Shown here: one piece after another, positions 27,687-36,104 of the stretch | How the letters are laid out: every line of letters begins with the position of its first letter | Position numbering within the stretch: the stretch's first letter is position 1 | Source: Chryseobacterium hagamense | GTDB taxonomy: Bacteria > Bacteroidota > Bacteroidia > Flavobacteriales > Weeksellaceae | DNA length: 64,000 nt | Assembly: GCF_007991455.1 (NCBI RefSeq) | Contig: NZ_BJYJ01000013.1 | Location: 62,001 to 126,000 of the forward strand | Reading direction: 5' to 3' | Program-made: the position numbers and the translations under genes | The notes under the pieces: model-generated | Told to the model about the DNA's origin: nothing | Seen by the model: the letters and a program-made list of their open reading frames with translations, nothing else | Database searches by the model: none

Positions 27687-27874
27687 CATAAAAATTTGAA
27701 TCACAAAGTTAGGGTTTTTGCCGTAAAGAGATGGGTTAAACTTACTTTATATTAAATTTTTACTCAGAAAATATTTGTTTTAAGAATAATATTTGCAACC
27801 CCTCCGTTTTCTGACGATGATACTTCTAATTTCTCTTTTTAAAGGTATAAGAACTTTTTAACCTTTTAATATGG

Positions 27875-27882
27875 TATTTTTG
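27875..27882 (+). promoter_or_regulatory. -7 element of the 27896 lipoprotein gene
   Basis: TATTTTTG, exact TAnnTTTG match, 13 bp before ATG 27896 and 25 bp before ATG 27908. Confidence 0.45.
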
Positions 27883-27895
27883 AGAATTCTAAAAT

Positions 27896-28537
27896 ATGAA
27901 ATCAACTATGAGATTTCAATTGCTGACCTTTGCAATCTGTATCGTAATGATTTTTTTATGCAGTAAAAAAGACAGACCGGAAAAAGCAGTTTCCCATTAT
28001 TCTGACAGCATCACCATGACCCCGCCTGAAAAAGATCATACTCCGGTCGAAGAAACTGAAGAGCTCGCAAAAACGGAAACCTACCGCTTAATCACCGGAT
28101 CCCAGGATACTCCCGGAAAAATTAATGCAGATGATATTGCCAAACTCACTGAACCATTAAAAGCCATTGCGGCCTTATACAGCGGCTTGGGAGGTTCCGG
28201 CTGCGAAGAAGACAGTTGCGGGCTTACTGCTGCTTTAGGTCTCGGAAAACAAGGTTCCCAGGCACAAAAGAATCTGGTGAGAAAATGGTTTCGGAAAGAT
28301 GCCGCAGCAGAACAGTTAATTAAACAGGATTTTTACCAAGCACCGAATTCTTCTTCCGATTTCTCGGATTTCCGGTCACTGGCTTTCAGGCAAAAAGGAG
28401 ATACCGTAACGGTTGATTATAATTTAATGACCTACAGCCATGGAGAAACAGGCTACATCATGGGACCTGACCGGTTCGTTATCAAAGGAAATACGATCAA
28501 AACCCTTCACCGGAATATCTGGAAAGACGTAAGGTGA
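27896..28537 (+). CDS. Putative lipoprotein of unknown function
   Basis: 213 aa. The N-terminus is a short lipoprotein signal (RFQLLTFAICIVMIFLCSKK, Cys in a FLCS lipobox). The mature part is soluble with a small Cys-Gly patch (GGSGCEEDSCGL) and a C-terminal beta-rich region. I do not recognise the family. Two in-frame ATGs are possible (27896 and 27908); the second leaves a more usual leader after the promoter. Monocistronic. Confidence 0.72.
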   Translation: MKSTMRFQLLTFAICIVMIFLCSKKDRPEKAVSHYSDSITMTPPEKDHTPVEETEELAKTETYRLITGSQDTPGKINADDIAKLTEPLKAIAALYSGLGGSGCEEDSCGLTAALGLGKQGSQAQKNLVRKWFRKDAAAEQLIKQDFYQAPNSSSDFSDFRSLAFRQKGDTVTVDYNLMTYSHGETGYIMGPDRFVIKGNTIKTLHRNIWKDVR

Positions 28538-28701
28538 TTTTCAACCACTCACAACATGCGGTTTGCCTTTCGGGAAACGGCTTTTTTATTGAAACGAACA
28601 GGATTGATCAGCAACAGCTGGCTTCAGCAAACGACAGGGCTACGGCCATTCAAAAAACCATGATGTTTCACCAAAAATTTCCAAAATACATTTATTACAC
28701 T

Positions 28702-28709
28702 TACATTTG
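28702..28709 (+). promoter_or_regulatory. -7 element of idi, predicting a leaderless mRNA
   Basis: TACATTTG, exact TAnnTTTG match, ending 5 bp before the ATG of idi, so transcription should start at or next to the start codon. The -33 region is poor. Confidence 0.5.
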
Positions 28710-28714
28710 TAGAA

Positions 28715-29233
28715 ATGGAAGAATTCGTAGTTTTAGTGAATCCCGAAGATGAAGTTCTTGGCCTTATGGAAAAGCAGCAGGCTCATGTCAACGGCCTGTT
28801 ACACCGTGCTTTCTCCGTTTTTCTCTTCAACCGGAACGGCGAAATGCTGCTCCAGAAAAGGGCTTCCGGCAAATACCACTCCCCTCTGAAATGGACCAAC
28901 GCCGTCTGCTCGCATCCCAGAATGGAAGAAACTTATCTGGAAGGCGCCAGAAGAAGGCTCAAGGAAGAACTGGGCATCGATGCGGAACTGACTCATAAAT
29001 TTAATTTTATCTATAAAGCCGATGTCGGCAACGGACTCTGGGAACATGAACTTGACCATGTTTTCACCGGGGTTTTTGAAGATGAATTCCACCTGAATAT
29101 CGACGAAGTAGAAGAAGTACGCTACATTTCCATGGAAGACCTCGATCAAGAAATGACCGGGCAGCCTGACCATTTTACAGAATGGTTCAAAATCATCCTG
29201 GAAGAATACAAACATTATTTTGCAACCCGATGA
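28715..29233 (+). CDS. idi: Isopentenyl-diphosphate delta-isomerase (type 1)
   Basis: 172 aa Nudix-fold enzyme that interconverts IPP and DMAPP for menaquinone, undecaprenol and carotenoid synthesis. The catalytic Cys is in WTNAVCSHPR, and the acidic Nudix motif is EEELGIDAEL-like (RRRLKEELGID). The N-terminus (MEEFVVLVNPEDEVLGLMEK) aligns with the normal family start, supporting ATG 28715. Its TGA overlaps the ATG of the next gene (ATGA), so the two are translationally coupled. Confidence 0.96.
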   Translation: MEEFVVLVNPEDEVLGLMEKQQAHVNGLLHRAFSVFLFNRNGEMLLQKRASGKYHSPLKWTNAVCSHPRMEETYLEGARRRLKEELGIDAELTHKFNFIYKADVGNGLWEHELDHVFTGVFEDEFHLNIDEVEEVRYISMEDLDQEMTGQPDHFTEWFKIILEEYKHYFATR

Positions 29234-29706
29234 AAAAATTAATTGCAGCCGGATTTCTTTTTACCGGATCGCTGGTGTTTTCCCAGTCGGTTCCTACAAA
29301 AGTCTATGAAAATGAGAACTATTCCATCACGCTTCCGGAAGGCTGGAAAGTAACGGATGACAGCAACATCATCAATATTTTCCCAGGCAACGAAGTCGGC
29401 GCCGTCACCATCTCGGAATACCACGGCCTGAACCTTCCGAAAACGGAAACCAAAAAGTTCATCCTGGCCCTTTATCATTCCTCCGATGACGAAAGCAAGA
29501 TCAGATCCAGAAGCGGAAAGAAAGGCTACACCGAATACCGGTACGAACATTTTGATGAAAAGCAGAAGCTGTTCTGGATCACCAAAGTTCTTCAGAAGGA
29601 TAAAGACCTGTTTCTCGTCACCGTCAACTGCGGGCAGAAATACTGGAACGGAAATTATGCGAAGCTTTTCAACGAAGCTTTTGACAGTTTTAAAATAAAG
29701 AAATAA
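29230..29706 (+). CDS. Small secreted protein of unknown function
   Basis: 158 aa from ATG 29230, which overlaps the idi stop codon. Signal peptide MKKLIAAGFLFTGSLVFSQS. The mature part (YENENYSITLPEGWKVTDDS, then ISEYHG and LFLVTVNCGQKYW) has the look of a PsbP/DUF1795-like beta-sandwich exported protein, but this is weak. It sits between idi and gcvT in a compact three-gene unit (9 bp to gcvT). Confidence 0.8.
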   Translation: MKKLIAAGFLFTGSLVFSQSVPTKVYENENYSITLPEGWKVTDDSNIINIFPGNEVGAVTISEYHGLNLPKTETKKFILALYHSSDDESKIRSRSGKKGYTEYRYEHFDEKQKLFWITKVLQKDKDLFLVTVNCGQKYWNGNYAKLFNEAFDSFKIKK

Positions 29707-29715
29707 AAATTAAAA

Positions 29716-30792
29716 ATGAAGAAAACAGCATTGTACGACAAGCATGCCTCTCTAGGCGCTAAAATCGTACCTTTTGCAGGATTTGAAATGCCTGTACAGT
29801 ATTCCGGGGTTACCGAAGAACATTTTGCCGTAAGGGAAAAGGCAGGCCTCTTTGATGTTTCCCACATGGGACAGTTTTTCATCGAAGGACCGGGCTCAAG
29901 AGAACTTCTGCAGTACGTGACCACAAACAATGTGGATGCCCTTGAAAACGGAAAAGCACAATATTCTTGTCTTCCGAATGAAAACGGAGGGATCGTGGAC
30001 GACCTGATCGTCTACAGAATGGAAGACGACAAATACTTCGTGGTCGTTAATGCTTCAAACATCGATAAAGACTGGAACCATATTTCCAAATACAATACCT
30101 TCGGGGCAAAAATGACGAATGCTTCAGACGACATGTCCTTACTGGCTGTTCAGGGTCCGAAAGCAACAGAAATCCTTCAGAAACTGACGGAAACCAACCT
30201 TTCCGAAATTCCTTACTACCACTTCACCGTAGGTTCTGTGGCTGGAGTGAATGATGTGATTATTTCCAACACCGGCTACACCGGAAGCGGAGGTTTTGAA
30301 ATTTATTTCAACAATGAAAATGCCGTACAACTCTGGGATGCCATCATCGAGGCCGGTGCTGAAGAAGGAATCATCCCTTGCGGACTGGCGGCGAGAGATA
30401 CCCTGCGTCTTGAGAAAGGATTTTGCCTGTACGGAAACGATATCGACGATACCACTTCCCCGATTGAGGCTGGGTTGGGATGGATTACAAAATTCGATAA
30501 GGATTTTGTTTCCAAAGAAACCTTCGCTACGCAGAAAGAAGAAGGCGTGACCAGAAAGCTGGTTGGTTTCGAACTGATGGATAAAGGTGTACCGAGACAC
30601 GACTACCCTGTGGTGGATGCCGAAGGCAACGTAATCGGAAAAGTAACTTCCGGTACCCAGTCGCCGATGAAAAAAGTAGGTCTGGGTCTTGCGTATGTAG
30701 ACAAGCCTCACTTCAAGCTGGGTTCTGAAATCTTCATCCAGGTAAGAAACAAAAACATTCCTGCCAAAGTAGTAAAAGCACCTTTCGTATAA
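29716..30792 (+). CDS. gcvT: Glycine cleavage system aminomethyltransferase (T protein)
   Basis: 358 aa. Transfers the aminomethyl group of lipoyl-H protein to tetrahydrofolate, making methylene-THF and ammonia. The family blocks are seen in order: N-terminal [33 protein letters not shown], the folate-binding region with [24 protein letters not shown], and the C-terminal [21 protein letters not shown]. The other gcv genes are not adjacent, which is normal in this group. Confidence 0.97.
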   Translation: MKKTALYDKHASLGAKIVPFAGFEMPVQYSGVTEEHFAVREKAGLFDVSHMGQFFIEGPGSRELLQYVTTNNVDALENGKAQYSCLPNENGGIVDDLIVYRMEDDKYFVVVNASNIDKDWNHISKYNTFGAKMTNASDDMSLLAVQGPKATEILQKLTETNLSEIPYYHFTVGSVAGVNDVIISNTGYTGSGGFEIYFNNENAVQLWDAIIEAGAEEGIIPCGLAARDTLRLEKGFCLYGNDIDDTTSPIEAGLGWITKFDKDFVSKETFATQKEEGVTRKLVGFELMDKGVPRHDYPVVDAEGNVIGKVTSGTQSPMKKVGLGLAYVDKPHFKLGSEIFIQVRNKNIPAKVVKAPFV

Positions 30793-30858
30793 ACATTTAC
30801 CCTTACATTGTCAAAGTTCAGAATCTTTGACGAAGTGTAAGCGTTTAGAACACCCTAA

Positions 30859-30889
30859 AAACCTGCCTCGCTGCAGGTTTTATTTTTTC
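30859..30889 (+). terminator. gcvT terminator
   Basis: AACCTGC / GCAGGTT stem with a short loop followed by TTATTTTTT. Confidence 0.75.
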
Positions 30890-31169
30890 AGGAGCTTTAT
30901 CCGGTTTGGAATTTATGCTGAGCCTGTCAAAGTACTGTATCTTTTTTGTTCTTACGACCTTCGGGCTTTAATAATCAAGGTTCGGTAAAAAACAAAAAAG
31001 GATGCCGTCCCTTTCCGGGCCAGGATGACCTCCTTTTCCGAACTTCCGGTCTTTTGAATGTACTTCTTACCTGCAGCAAAACTTAAAGGGTTTCGAAAAC
31101 CAGTCAGGTTTGTCGTTTCCCATTAAAAAATTCCCTCTGATTAACAGGACAATCGCAGCTCTCAAAAAC

Positions 31170-31194
31170 CTCATAGGTTTTGAAAACCTATGAG
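31170..31194. terminator. Terminator of the 31197 gene
   Basis: Perfect CTCATAGGTTTT / AAAACCTATGAG palindrome with A and T runs on both sides, 2 bp past the stop codon on the minus strand. Confidence 0.75.
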
Positions 31195-31196
31195 TT

Positions 31197-31613
31197 TTAT
31201 CGTTCTTTTATCACAAAATTTACTCTGATTAATAAGATCACGGCTGATATGAAAAACGGAATCCCTCCTATTAGTGAAAATGTATCAAGCCCGGAATCCG
31301 GAAAATCCCGGACCAGAAAAAGAAATGCCAGCAACAGGATCAGAGAGAAAACCGTAATAAGCATTTTCTTCATTTTCCAGATTTTAACCTGTAAACTTAT
31401 TAAGAGCAATATCTGGCAAAAGAATGAAACAAGAGCGACGGGCAACAATCTATCATCATAGGATCCTAAGAGATTCACATCCTCATCCCATATAAATTTA
31501 AAGCCGAGAATTTCATAAATGAACAAGATGCCGATCCCGTGTCCCGCACCAATGACAATGCAGCCGTTTAAAATCACGGTCAGCCAGCTTAAAAAACCCA
31601 GTGTTTTCATCAC
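31197..31613 (-). CDS. Small membrane protein of unknown function
   Basis: 138 aa, with four hydrophobic segments (LSWLTVILNGCIVIGAG, ALVSFFCQILLLISLQV, KMLITVFSLILLLAFLFLV and FSLIGGIPFFISAVILLI). It looks like a four-helix inner-membrane protein of the 4TM family seen in flavobacteria. No function can be assigned. It is downstream of the ArsC-like gene on the same strand with a terminator hairpin in between. Confidence 0.75.
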   Translation of the reverse strand: MMKTLGFLSWLTVILNGCIVIGAGHGIGILFIYEILGFKFIWDEDVNLLGSYDDRLLPVALVSFFCQILLLISLQVKIWKMKKMLITVFSLILLLAFLFLVRDFPDSGLDTFSLIGGIPFFISAVILLIRVNFVIKER

Positions 31614-31615
31614 AT

Positions 31616-31651
31616 AAAAATTTCACAGGTTTTCTGAACCCTATGAAATTT
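31616..31651 (-). terminator. Terminator overlapping the ArsC-like stop codon
   Basis: AAATTTCA / TGAAATTT outer stem plus AGGTTT-AACCCT inner pairs, followed on the minus strand by TTTTT. The TAG stop codon lies inside the 5' arm. Confidence 0.65.
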
Positions 31652-32003
31652 GGTTATTATTCATGAATTCCTTTAATTCTTCCAGATTCTTTTTCTCATT
31701 CCCAATAAAAATCCGGTCATCCGTCATAAAAACCGGACGTTTCAGAAAGGAATAGTGATCAAGCAATAAATCTTTAAAATCATTCTCTGTCAGGGATTTT
31801 GCATCCAATCCTCTCTGCCTGATCTGGGTGGATTTTTTGCTGAACAGGGCTTCATAAGAATTTGTTTTCCCATACATTTCGGCAAGTTCATTTCCGGTGA
31901 CCGGCTCTTTCTTGATTTCCCGGATCTCCCAGCCGGTAAGGTCGAATTGCACAAGAATTTTCCGGCAGGTGTCGCAGGTTTTCAGGTAGAATACTTTTTT
32001 CAT
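31641..32003 (-). CDS. ArsC/Spx-family protein
   Basis: 120 aa thioredoxin-fold protein of the ArsC family. The N-terminal redox motif is TCDTCRK (CX2C), and the later signature is LKRPVFMTDDRIFIGN, matching arsenate-reductase-like proteins of the YffB/Spx type. Arsenate reduction cannot be concluded: there are no ars genes nearby and many members have other roles. Probably a cytoplasmic thiol-dependent reductase or regulator. Confidence 0.85.
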   Translation of the reverse strand: MKKVFYLKTCDTCRKILVQFDLTGWEIREIKKEPVTGNELAEMYGKTNSYEALFSKKSTQIRQRGLDAKSLTENDFKDLLLDHYSFLKRPVFMTDDRIFIGNEKKNLEELKEFMNNNQIS

Positions 32004-32072
32004 TATTATTTTCAGCCGTTTATTTACATTTCGGTTTTCAAAAGTAAGATTTAATCCAAACTTTTAAAAATT

Positions 32073-32570
32073 ATGGATACCTTTATTCAAATTTTTAAAA
32101 GGATGGAGAACAAACCGGTTACCTTTCAGTTTATTTCAGAACCTTCGGATGTGAACTACGGGGGAAATGTACATGGCGGAAGTGTAATGAAATGGATCGA
32201 TCAGGCAGGCTACGCCTGCGCTACGACCTGGAGCGGAAATTATTCCGTGACCGTCTATGTGGGCGGGATCCGTTTTTATGAGCCGATCAAGATCGGGGAA
32301 GTAGTCAAAGTGGAAGCGCAGGTCATTTATACGGGTTCATCGAGCATGCATATTTCCATCAACGTATCTTCAAGAAACCTGAAACAGCCGAAATTCGATA
32401 AGAAAACCCACTGCATCATCGTTTTTGTGGCGGTGGATGAAAACGGTAAAAAGCTTCCGGTTCCCAAATGGATCCCGGAAACGGAAGAGGAAAAGCAGCA
32501 GGAGCAGTATGCCATCCGCCTGATGCAGCTCCGGACCCAGATCGAAGACGAAATGAAACCTTTTTTATAA
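32073..32570 (+). CDS. Acyl-CoA thioesterase (YciA-like hotdog fold)
   Basis: 165 aa. The catalytic region is NYGGNVHGGSVMKWIDQAGYACAT, the typical Asn/Gly/Asp block of the hexameric hotdog acyl-CoA hydrolases, and VSSRNLKQ and CIIVFVAVDENGK follow. It is likely cytoplasmic and broad in acyl chain specificity. Stop codon and next ATG are one base apart (TAACATG), so it is coupled to the sugar-isomerase-like gene, a link that may be only positional. Confidence 0.9.
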   Translation: MDTFIQIFKRMENKPVTFQFISEPSDVNYGGNVHGGSVMKWIDQAGYACATTWSGNYSVTVYVGGIRFYEPIKIGEVVKVEAQVIYTGSSSMHISINVSSRNLKQPKFDKKTHCIIVFVAVDENGKKLPVPKWIPETEEEKQQEQYAIRLMQLRTQIEDEMKPFL

Positions 32571-32571
32571 C

Positions 32572-33441
32572 ATGCAGCGAAAAGATTTTATCCTGCTTTC
32601 ATCCCTGGGATTCCTGGGTCTGTATTCCTGTGGGATTTCTCATTCTAAAAGCAAAACAGAGACATTGGGCATTCAACTATACACCGTCCGGGACGCCATT
32701 TCCGCAGACCTGGAAAAAACATTCGAACGGCTGGCCGGCTTAGGCTTCACAAAACTTGAAATCTACGGCTACAACGGAACGTTTTTCGGGAAAACCCGGA
32801 ATGAATTTCAGGCCATCCTTAAAAATACCGGACTGAAAGTCATCAGTTCCCACCACACCACCGGAATCCTTCACAACGAACGCGGAACTTTGCTGAACGG
32901 CTGGGAACAGTCGGTGGAAGACCTGCATTCGATCGGCGCGGGCTATATGGTCTGCTCCTATCTTTTTCCTGAAGAGAGAACCGGGGAAAATTACAGAAAA
33001 CTTCCCGAGCTGCTGGATCAATCGGGGGAAGCAACCCGTAAAGCCGGAATCCAGTTTGCTTACCACAACCATGATTTTGAGTTTGAAAAGTTTGATGAGT
33101 CAGGCAATGTCTATGATTTTATTTTAAAGCATTCTTCCCCTGAACTGATAAAAATGGAGCTGGACCTGTACTGGATGGCCAAAGCAGGAATCGATCCTTT
33201 GGTTTATTTTGAACAGCATCCGAAACGTTTTCCGCTGTGGCACGTGAAAGACATGAAAGCCGGCTCAAAAGATTTTGCCGAAATCGGAAACGGAACCATC
33301 GACTTTAAGAAAATTTTTGAAGCCCGCGAAAAAGCAGGACTGGATTATTGGTTTTTGGAGCAGGACGCAAGCGATAAGGATATGTTTGAAAGTATCATGA
33401 TAAGTAAAAAGTATATTCTTGAACATGCTTACTTTAGATAA
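32572..33441 (+). CDS. Sugar phosphate isomerase/epimerase-like lipoprotein
   Basis: 289 aa. The N-terminus is a lipoprotein signal (LLSSLGFLGLYSCGIS), so the enzyme is exported and probably anchored to a membrane. The mature part is a xylose-isomerase-like TIM barrel of the IolE/YcjR type: IQLYTVRDA, KLEIYGYNG, YHNHDFEFEKFD, MELDLYWMAKAGIDPL, HVKDMKAG and EQDAS, with the expected Glu, His and Asp metal ligands. Such exported isomerases act on sugars or their oxidised forms; the substrate is unknown. Directly coupled to the thioesterase gene upstream. Confidence 0.88.
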   Translation: MQRKDFILLSSLGFLGLYSCGISHSKSKTETLGIQLYTVRDAISADLEKTFERLAGLGFTKLEIYGYNGTFFGKTRNEFQAILKNTGLKVISSHHTTGILHNERGTLLNGWEQSVEDLHSIGAGYMVCSYLFPEERTGENYRKLPELLDQSGEATRKAGIQFAYHNHDFEFEKFDESGNVYDFILKHSSPELIKMELDLYWMAKAGIDPLVYFEQHPKRFPLWHVKDMKAGSKDFAEIGNGTIDFKKIFEAREKAGLDYWFLEQDASDKDMFESIMISKKYILEHAYFR

Positions 33442-33461
33442 GAACCAAGCAAAAATAAATC

Positions 33462-34298
33462 ATGAAAAAAATGCCGTCCTTTTTTTGCCTGTTGTTTATT
33501 ATTGTCCTACATGCACAAACGCACCGGTTTATATATGAACTGCAGTTAAAAATGGATTCTACCGACACCGGTTATCAGAAATACAATATGATTCTGGATA
33601 TCAACCCCAAGGAAGTGAAATTTTACGGAAGAAACCTCCTGACTGCCGATTCCCTTAATAAAAAGTTTGGAAATCTGGATAACAGGCATATCGATATGAC
33701 CGGACAGGTGGTGAAGAGAAAAACGAATACCGGTGAAAATGAAAATTTTATCAATATTAAATTTGGATATTATTCATTTAAAACAACCGATAAAATCAAC
33801 TGGCATATTTCCGGCGAAACCAAAAAAGTCCAGCAGTATACGCTGCAGAAGGCAACGGCCGGGTTTGGAGGAAGAAACTGGATAGCCTGGTTCAGCAAGG
33901 AGATTCCCTTCAATGAGGGACCTTTTAAATTTTCAGGACTTCCGGGTCTGATTTTCGAAATTTACGATACCAGAAAAAATTTCATCTATACCCTTCTTAA
34001 AAGTGAGGAGCTGCAGGTCCAATTTTCTACAGAAGACTTTCTGGAATCCAATTTCGGCAATAAAGCCATCTCCATTACTGAGAAACAGAAGCAAAAGCTT
34101 TTAACCGAATTTTTTAACGATCCTTTTTCATTTGAAAGAACAAACTTCACCAAAAATGACACTTTGCACATCAATATCAACGGAATAGAAATTTCTACCA
34201 TTGATGAACTGAATGCCCAGGTTAAAAACATGCAGGAGGTTATCAAAAAATACAATAATCCGGTTGAAATCGACAAGGCGATGCATTATAAAAATTAA
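33462..34298 (+). CDS. GLPGLI family protein
   Basis: 278 aa exported protein with a signal peptide (MKKMPSFFCLLFIIVLHAQ). The family's defining motif is present as FSGLPGLIFEIYD, near residue 165, and WIAWFSKEIPFNEGPF precedes it. GLPGLI proteins are frequent in Chryseobacterium and relatives and are often next to peptide-modification or transport genes; their role is unknown. It ends near the fluoride riboswitch promoter. The second GLPGLI protein of the window is in the grasp-with-spasm operon. Confidence 0.9.
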   Translation: MKKMPSFFCLLFIIVLHAQTHRFIYELQLKMDSTDTGYQKYNMILDINPKEVKFYGRNLLTADSLNKKFGNLDNRHIDMTGQVVKRKTNTGENENFINIKFGYYSFKTTDKINWHISGETKKVQQYTLQKATAGFGGRNWIAWFSKEIPFNEGPFKFSGLPGLIFEIYDTRKNFIYTLLKSEELQVQFSTEDFLESNFGNKAISITEKQKQKLLTEFFNDPFSFERTNFTKNDTLHININGIEISTIDELNAQVKNMQEVIKKYNNPVEIDKAMHYKN

Positions 34299-34308
34299 AA
34301 ATTATTTT

Positions 34309-34316
34309 TATCTTTG
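34309..34316 (+). promoter_or_regulatory. -7 element of the fluoride-riboswitch transcript
   Basis: TATCTTTG, exact TAnnTTTG match. The predicted transcript starts near 34322, at the 5' edge of the riboswitch. Confidence 0.6.
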
Positions 34317-34323
34317 CCCTACA

Positions 34324-34385
34324 AAAGGAAATGGTGTTCTTCCTTCCCCAACCGCCTCGTTCCAAACGGGCTGATGACGCCTGAT
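34324..34385 (+). ncRNA. Fluoride riboswitch (crcB RNA motif)
   Basis: The conserved blocks of the fluoride riboswitch occur in order: GGAAATGGTGTTCTTCC, then AACCGCC, a variable loop, and GGGCTGATGACGCCT. P2 pairs GGA with TCC, and the AACCGCC and GGCTGATGACGCCT strands are the conserved pseudoknotted core. It sits directly between a -7 promoter element and a CLC gene with fluoride-type motifs, the classic position. Binding of fluoride should turn on expression of the exporter. Confidence 0.9.
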
Positions 34386-34421
34386 TAATAGATTATCAAC
34401 CATAATTTGATCAGGAATATC

Positions 34422-35726
34422 ATGTCTAAAATTCATCGGACTTTAAGTACAGCTTTTATACTGCATCTGCAATTATTTTTCAGGAAATACCCTTCGTTCC
34501 CTTATATCATCAAATGGCTTTTCATCAGCCTCATTATCGGCAGCCTGGTCGGAACCGTTTCTGCAGGGTTTCTCACCTCTCTGCAATGGGCGACGGATTT
34601 CAGGGAAAGCCATGTATGGATCATCATTTTTTTGCCGGTCGCCGGATTTCTGGTCGGGGCTTTGTATCATTATTTCGGTAAAGACGTTGAAGCGGGCAAT
34701 AACCTTCTTCTTGAAAGCATCCATGAGCCGAAGGAGACCATTCCCCTGAAAATGGCGCCCTTCGTTTACTTAGGAACCATCGTTACCCACTTTTTTGGAG
34801 GATCGGCAGGCCGTGAAGGTACCGCGCTGCAGATGGCCGGAGCGATTGCCGACCAGCTGGCCAAACCCTTCAGGCTTGATAAAGCTGACCGGAAAGTTTT
34901 GCTTATTTCAGCAATGGCTGCAGGATTCGGTTCGGTTTTCGGAACCCCTCTGGCGGGAGCTGTTTTCGGACTGGAAGTGTTCCTGATCGGAAAGATCCGC
35001 TACCATGCTATTTTTCCGGCTTTTGCCTCCGCAATTTTAGCCGACGCCGTTACCAACTTCTGGAAGGCAAAACATACCCATTACCATATTGATTTTATTC
35101 CGAAACCTGAATTTATTCCGGTAATCTACAGCATCCTGGCAGGGATTGCCTTTGGAATCTGTGCCGCTTTATTCAGTAAACTGCTCCATAAAACCGGTAT
35201 GCTCTTTAAATCCACAATAAAATATCCGCCGCTCCGTCCGGTTATCGGCGGAATCCTCGTGGCAGCTGCCGTTTTTGCCATGGGAACCCCCCGATATGCC
35301 GGACTTGGAATTCCCACCATCCTGGAATCCTTTACCCACCCCCTTCCCTTTTACGATTTTGCCTTAAAAATGATTTTTACGATTGTTACGCTTTCGGCAG
35401 GTTTTAAAGGCGGTGAAGTCACTCCGCTTTTCTTTATCGGAGCTTCCCTGGGAAGTGCTTTATCCCTGTTTATTCCGCTTCCGTACGGGCTGCTTGCAGG
35501 GATGGGATTCGTAGCCGTTTTTGCAGGAGCCACCAATACGCCGTTGGCCTGCACCCTGATGGGCATCGAACTGTTCGGAGCCGATTGCGGAGTCTATGTG
35601 GCCATTGCCTGTGTTGTCTCTTACCTGTTCTCCGGCAACAACAGCATTTATATAAAACAGAAAATCGGGGAAGCCAAAAACAGAAGGTTTGAGCATCTTG
35701 TGGATAAGAGCTTTAAGGATCTATGA
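34422..35726 (+). CDS. CLC-F type fluoride/proton antiporter
   Basis: 434 aa, about 10-12 membrane helices, CLC fold. Start chosen at ATG 34422 (MSKIHRTL), 37 bp after the riboswitch; the frame also runs back to a TTG at 34407. The anion-pathway motifs are those of the fluoride-specific clade: GNNLL (about residues 92-96) in place of GSGIP, and GREGT (130-134) in place of GREGP. The later helices include FKGGEVTPLFFIGASLG and GATNTPLAC. It exports fluoride in exchange for protons across the inner membrane. The fluoride riboswitch upstream supports this over a chloride channel. Confidence 0.93.
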   Translation: MSKIHRTLSTAFILHLQLFFRKYPSFPYIIKWLFISLIIGSLVGTVSAGFLTSLQWATDFRESHVWIIIFLPVAGFLVGALYHYFGKDVEAGNNLLLESIHEPKETIPLKMAPFVYLGTIVTHFFGGSAGREGTALQMAGAIADQLAKPFRLDKADRKVLLISAMAAGFGSVFGTPLAGAVFGLEVFLIGKIRYHAIFPAFASAILADAVTNFWKAKHTHYHIDFIPKPEFIPVIYSILAGIAFGICAALFSKLLHKTGMLFKSTIKYPPLRPVIGGILVAAAVFAMGTPRYAGLGIPTILESFTHPLPFYDFALKMIFTIVTLSAGFKGGEVTPLFFIGASLGSALSLFIPLPYGLLAGMGFVAVFAGATNTPLACTLMGIELFGADCGVYVAIACVVSYLFSGNNSIYIKQKIGEAKNRRFEHLVDKSFKDL

Positions 35727-35788
35727 GTGATGGGAGTAGGTAATGATAACAGGATTAAACTTAACATCAGTTTACACAACGGTCGTAC

Positions 35789-35970
35789 AAGCGCAGGCGG
35801 TTTTGTACACCTAAAAAGGTGGTCTGGTAAAAGTTTTTCGTCAATCCCCTTTTCCGGCCGCCGGGTTGGATAGGTCGCCCCTACGGGGCTTATTAAATCC
35901 GTTGATTCATAGCTATTAATAGGTCGCTCCTACGGAGGTTTAAGCGCAGGCGGCTTTGTGAACCTTTAAA
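35789..35970. repeat. Nested intergenic direct repeats with GGGGC-type hairpins
   Basis: AAGCGCAGGCGGTTTTGT at 35789 and AAGCGCAGGCGGCTTTGT at 35942 flank TAGGTCGCCCCTACGGGGC at 35871 and TAGGTCGCTCCTACGGAGG at 35920. The inner copies form small GCCCC-TAC-GGGGC and CTCC-TAC-GGAG hairpins with compensated arms. Confidence 0.75.
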
Positions 35971-36031
35971 CAGTATTATTTCGAAAGCTCTCAGAGCTTC
36001 GTGATCATAAAAAGCCCATTTCAAAAATGAC

Positions 36032-36063
36032 AAAAACCTCCCGGAAGATCCAAGAGGCTTTTG
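36032..36063 (-). terminator. Terminator of the GG-leader peptide gene
   Basis: Imperfect hairpin AAAACCTC / GAGGCTTTT with a T run on the minus strand, about 42 bp past the stop codon. Confidence 0.5.
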
Positions 36064-36104
36064 CGTATTAAATGTGGAAATGTTTCTTTCTGATTGAAAT
36101 AGGT

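Larger units (their letters stand above)
30793..31196. other. Intergenic region with hairpins
   Basis: 404 bp without a gene. It holds a hairpin at 30808-30832 (GTCAAAG / CTTTGAC), the gcvT terminator, a degraded repeat ATGCTGAGCCTGTCAAAG near 30914 and the terminator of the next minus-strand gene. Confidence 0.7.
35727..36104. other. Intergenic region built of direct repeats
   Basis: 378 bp without a gene. Contains two AAGCGCAGGCGG...TTTGT repeats and two TAGGTCGC...CCTACGG hairpin repeats, nested, and the terminator of the 36105 peptide gene. Confidence 0.7.

Noticed and set aside
28534..28752. Plus-strand open frame of 72 codons between the lipoprotein gene and idi
   Set aside because: It overlaps both genes, has no recognisable protein features, and contains the idi promoter element.
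31641..32003. Arsenate resistance locus
   Set aside because: Only an ArsC-family fold is seen; there is no arsB, acr3 or arsR gene nearby, and many such proteins are not arsenate reductases.
35691..35710. DnaA-box-like TGTGGATAA
   Set aside because: Single copy within the coding end of the fluoride exporter gene; it encodes residues of the protein and has no neighbours.
34422..35726. Voltage-gated chloride channel
   Set aside because: GREGT and GNNLL motifs and the fluoride riboswitch upstream point to the fluoride-specific CLC clade.
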